DNA from: Anaerolineae bacterium
Lineage (GTDB): Bacteria > Chloroflexota > Anaerolineae > Aggregatilineales > J027
Reading direction: 5' to 3'
Assembly (NCBI GenBank): GCA_008933735.1
Contig: WBUL01000013.1
Coordinates: forward strand, 1-64,000
DNA length: 64,000 nucleotides
Below are positions 61,847-64,000 of this stretch, one piece after another. The position numbers were made by a program, and so were the translations under genes. Below the pieces are notes generated by a model. That model had not been told where the DNA came from and did no database searches. It saw only the letters and a program-made list of their open reading frames with translations. The first letter of the stretch is position 1. The number at the start of each line of letters is the position of its first letter.

Positions 61847-62533
61847 ATGAAGCGCTGGGTACTGCTGCTGGTTTTTGTGCTGGCGGCCTGTGGTGAAGAG
61901 GCCGTGCGGAACGAAAATGACATCCAGGTGGGTGATCCTCTGTACACCATCGATTTTGAGGATGAAACGGCCTTTGAAACGGGTAATTTTTCTGATCGTG
62001 AAAGCAACCGTCCGTTTGATGCTGATTTAAAGATCGAGGGCGGAGTTTACCATATTCAGTATACCACCAGTGGTTCAGCTTATATTTGGGGGCAGGGTGG
62101 CGAAGCTGCCCAGGATGTTGATATTGAGGTTGATGCCCGCTTCATCAGCGGTGGCAGCGAGGATTTTTACGGGGTGATGTGCCGCGTGGATGATAGTGGA
62201 GCAGGTTATGCGTTTCTCGTCGGCCGAGACGGCTACGGGGCCATTGCCCGCGCTGATGGGCGCAGCCTGTCATTTTTGGTGGAATGGCGCGAGCACGAAG
62301 CGATTAAGAAGCATGAAGCCACAAATAAAATCCGTGCCGTCTGCGTTGGTGACTACTTTGCGCTGTACGTCAACGAGAAATTTGTGGCTGATGTTGAAGA
62401 TGATGATGAGGCCAGCTACCTTGAATCCGGTCAGGTGGGTTTTATTGCAGGGGTGCTGACCGAATCGCGGGAAGAATCTCAGGTCAATGTCGATTTTGAC
62501 AACCTCATTGTCCGTGAGGCCAGTGTCAAATAG
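61847..62533 (+). CDS. LamG/DUF1080-like lipoprotein
   Basis: The product is 228 residues. The signal peptide ends in the lipobox VLAAC. The mature protein is a predicted jelly-roll: YTIDFEDETAFETGNFS at the start, DFYGVMCRVDDSGAGYAFLVG in the middle and VNVDFDNLIVREAS at the end, as in DUF1080/LamG-type domains that bind or process glycans. AAGGA lies 8 nt before the ATG. Its function is not known. Confidence 0.7.
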   Translation: MKRWVLLLVFVLAACGEEAVRNENDIQVGDPLYTIDFEDETAFETGNFSDRESNRPFDADLKIEGGVYHIQYTTSGSAYIWGQGGEAAQDVDIEVDARFISGGSEDFYGVMCRVDDSGAGYAFLVGRDGYGAIARADGRSLSFLVEWREHEAIKKHEATNKIRAVCVGDYFALYVNEKFVADVEDDDEASYLESGQVGFIAGVLTESREESQVNVDFDNLIVREASVK

Positions 62534-62600
62534 CTTAAAGATTCTCTCTTTTGTATCAATTTCCCCTACAATGGGAACAGACGGACAAGGGAGATAAACG

Positions 62601-64000
62601 TTGAATAAAAAAGTTGTTTTGCGTCTCGTGCTTCTGCTCCTTTTCATTGCTTCGATAACCACTGTCATGGCGCAGCAGGAACTGCCGGATGCTGATGGAG
62701 ATGGTATTCCTGATGAATTTGATGGCTGTCCGAGTGAAACCGGGTTGCCGGAAAATTATGGCTGCCCAGCAGGAGTAGCACCGCCGGATACTGATGGCGA
62801 TACACTTCCAGACGTAGGCGAAAGCTGCCCGGAAATTCCCGGTGATCCGATGCTGGGTGGCTGCCCGGACACGGATGGAGATCAGCAGCCTGACCCCTAT
62901 GATTCCTGCCCGCAAGAAGTTGGCTTTTCCCAGAATTTTGGCTGTCCCCAGGGTGTACAGTCAGATCGGGATGGGGATGGTGTTCCTGACCGCACGGACG
63001 TGTGTATTGACATCGCTGGAGACGCTGCCCTGGCAGGCTGTACCCAGGATCAGGTGACCGATTTTGATGGAGATGGGGTTGCGGATATTATTGATGCCTG
63101 CTATGACACGGTGGGCGATGCTGGCAACAATGGCTGTCCTGCTGGCACTACCCCTGACAGTGACTTTGACGGCGTTTCTGACTTTGACGATGCTTGCCCG
63201 CGTCAAACGGGGTCGCCAGATAACAACGGGTGTATTTTCGATGCCGACCAGGACTTTTTAGAAGATCAGTATGATGCCTGCCCTGACCAACCTGGTGACG
63301 GGTTGAATAATGGATGCCCCGCTGGTGTGGCCCCACCGGATGCTGATGGGGATAGTATTCCGGATTTGAACGACCGCTGCCCAAACGATGCGGGCGCGCC
63401 GGGTTTTGACTGCCCGGATAGTGATGGCGATTTTGTAACCGATCTGGACGACCTCTGCCCGAATGAACAGGGGTTAATCGAATTGCAAGGCTGTGTGGCT
63501 GTAACTGAGCTGACGCTGGCGGCCAACCGTGCGCCTCTTTCACCTGCCAACGCTGCCGGTGTGGCCAGGTTAGGGCAGTTAGTCAGTGGGGTGTCTCAGG
63601 TTGCTGTAGCTTCCAATGGGACATTGGCAGTTCAAACCTACACAACAGGGCTGCTGCTGTATGACTTGAACGCGGCCACGCTGACTCCGCAAATGCTGGA
63701 ATCGATGGGCAGCCGCATGGCAATCAGCGGAAACGGGGTGATTTTGATTGATACGCCTTATGATATTACCAATGGTGTACCCGCTATTCAGGTGTGGGAT
63801 GTCGCCAGCCGGACAGGCTTGCACTACATTCTCCTGAATGATGAGCCCATCCTGGCTCAGGTTGCTATCAGCCCTGACGGCAGCCGTTTTGCGACCAGTC
63901 ACAGCGCAATCACGCTGTACGGGCCAGGTGCGCCGGACAGTTCCAACGCGGTTCGAATCTGGGAAACCTCCGGCGGAACGGATACTGCTTCGCTGAATCA
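62601..64000 (+). CDS. Secreted calcium-repeat and beta-propeller protein, cut by window edge
   Basis: The frame opens at TTG 62601 with AAGGGAG 7 nt upstream and stays open to 64000. A signal peptide ends VMAQQ. About ten thrombospondin type 3-like repeats follow (motifs DADGDGIPDEFDGCP, DSDFDGVSDFDDACP), each with Asp ligands for calcium and Cys residues. From about residue 300 a WD/PD40-like propeller begins (VAVASNGTLAVQTYTTGLL, VAISPDGSRFATS). It is likely a calcium-stabilised surface adhesin or scaffold. The 3' end lies outside the window. Confidence 0.8.
   Translation, partial: MNKKVVLRLVLLLLFIASITTVMAQQELPDADGDGIPDEFDGCPSETGLPENYGCPAGVAPPDTDGDTLPDVGESCPEIPGDPMLGGCPDTDGDQQPDPYDSCPQEVGFSQNFGCPQGVQSDRDGDGVPDRTDVCIDIAGDAALAGCTQDQVTDFDGDGVADIIDACYDTVGDAGNNGCPAGTTPDSDFDGVSDFDDACPRQTGSPDNNGCIFDADQDFLEDQYDACPDQPGDGLNNGCPAGVAPPDADGDSIPDLNDRCPNDAGAPGFDCPDSDGDFVTDLDDLCPNEQGLIELQGCVAVTELTLAANRAPLSPANAAGVARLGQLVSGVSQVAVASNGTLAVQTYTTGLLLYDLNAATLTPQMLESMGSRMAISGNGVILIDTPYDITNGVPAIQVWDVASRTGLHYILLNDEPILAQVAISPDGSRFATSHSAITLYGPGAPDSSNAVRIWETSGGTDTASLN

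Overview
The window is a dense bacterial chromosome segment of moderate GC, with short gaps, many 1-14 nt gene overlaps and Shine-Dalgarno-type starts. It most resembles a Chloroflexota (Anaerolineae-like) genome. This is an inference from the Thr/Pro-rich secreted and lipoproteins, the leuS T-box, a bacterial NurA/HAS-barrel pair, a K+-independent type membrane pyrophosphatase and an SDR-type threonine dehydrogenase. No 16S rRNA is present to test it.

Layout. 1-9.3 kb is envelope biology on the minus strand: a transglutaminase cut by the left edge, an LCP glycopolymer transferase, and a run permease (YcgR-like) - YcgQ-like - beta-propeller - TlpA - Lgt-like, with one LysM lipoprotein on the plus strand. 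9.3-17.3 kb is a DNA-end-processing island on the plus strand: NurA nuclease, a HAS-barrel protein, SbcD/Mre11, a small lipoprotein and SbcC/Rad50, with an M28 peptidase on the opposite strand. 17.4-20.5 kb is a TIR - NB-ARC - TPR protein with two C-terminal membrane helices, a likely STAND defence protein.

20.6-24.1 kb is the most unusual part. A strong promoter drives a T-box leader with a leucine (CTC) specifier upstream of leuS. A complete tRNA-Ala(GGC) gene sits inside that leader, between the sensor stems and the antiterminator. A 50-codon ORF with a run of CTC/CTT leucine codons lies between the T-box terminator and leuS.

24.2-30.3 kb holds an acyl-CoA dehydrogenase, an ATP-grasp protein, a HAD hydrolase whose motif I is out of frame across a 9-nt homopolymer, a secreted HExxH protease, a CoiA-like protein, tRNA-Lys(CTT), a decayed uridine kinase and two small conserved-type proteins. 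30.4-42.6 kb is nearly all minus strand: recF, holA, a DUF6391-like protein, a HAD phosphatase, a threonine-catabolism set (SDR-type tdh, kbl, threonine dehydratase), a nucleotidyltransferase, rlmN, a secreted MA-clan-like protein and sucCD.

42.7-47.7 kb holds a family-4-like uracil-DNA glycosylase with altered active-site motifs, the H+-pyrophosphatase, a histone-deacetylase-family protein and dtd. 47.7-61.8 kb is a surface-polysaccharide locus: WbpA/B/E/D-type enzymes that would make a UDP-2,3-diacetamido-uronic acid precursor, with a sirtuin in the same operon, two GT4 glycosyltransferases, two multi-spanning GT39-like proteins and AsnB. 61.8-64 kb has a lipoprotein and a calcium-repeat/beta-propeller secreted protein that runs off the right edge.
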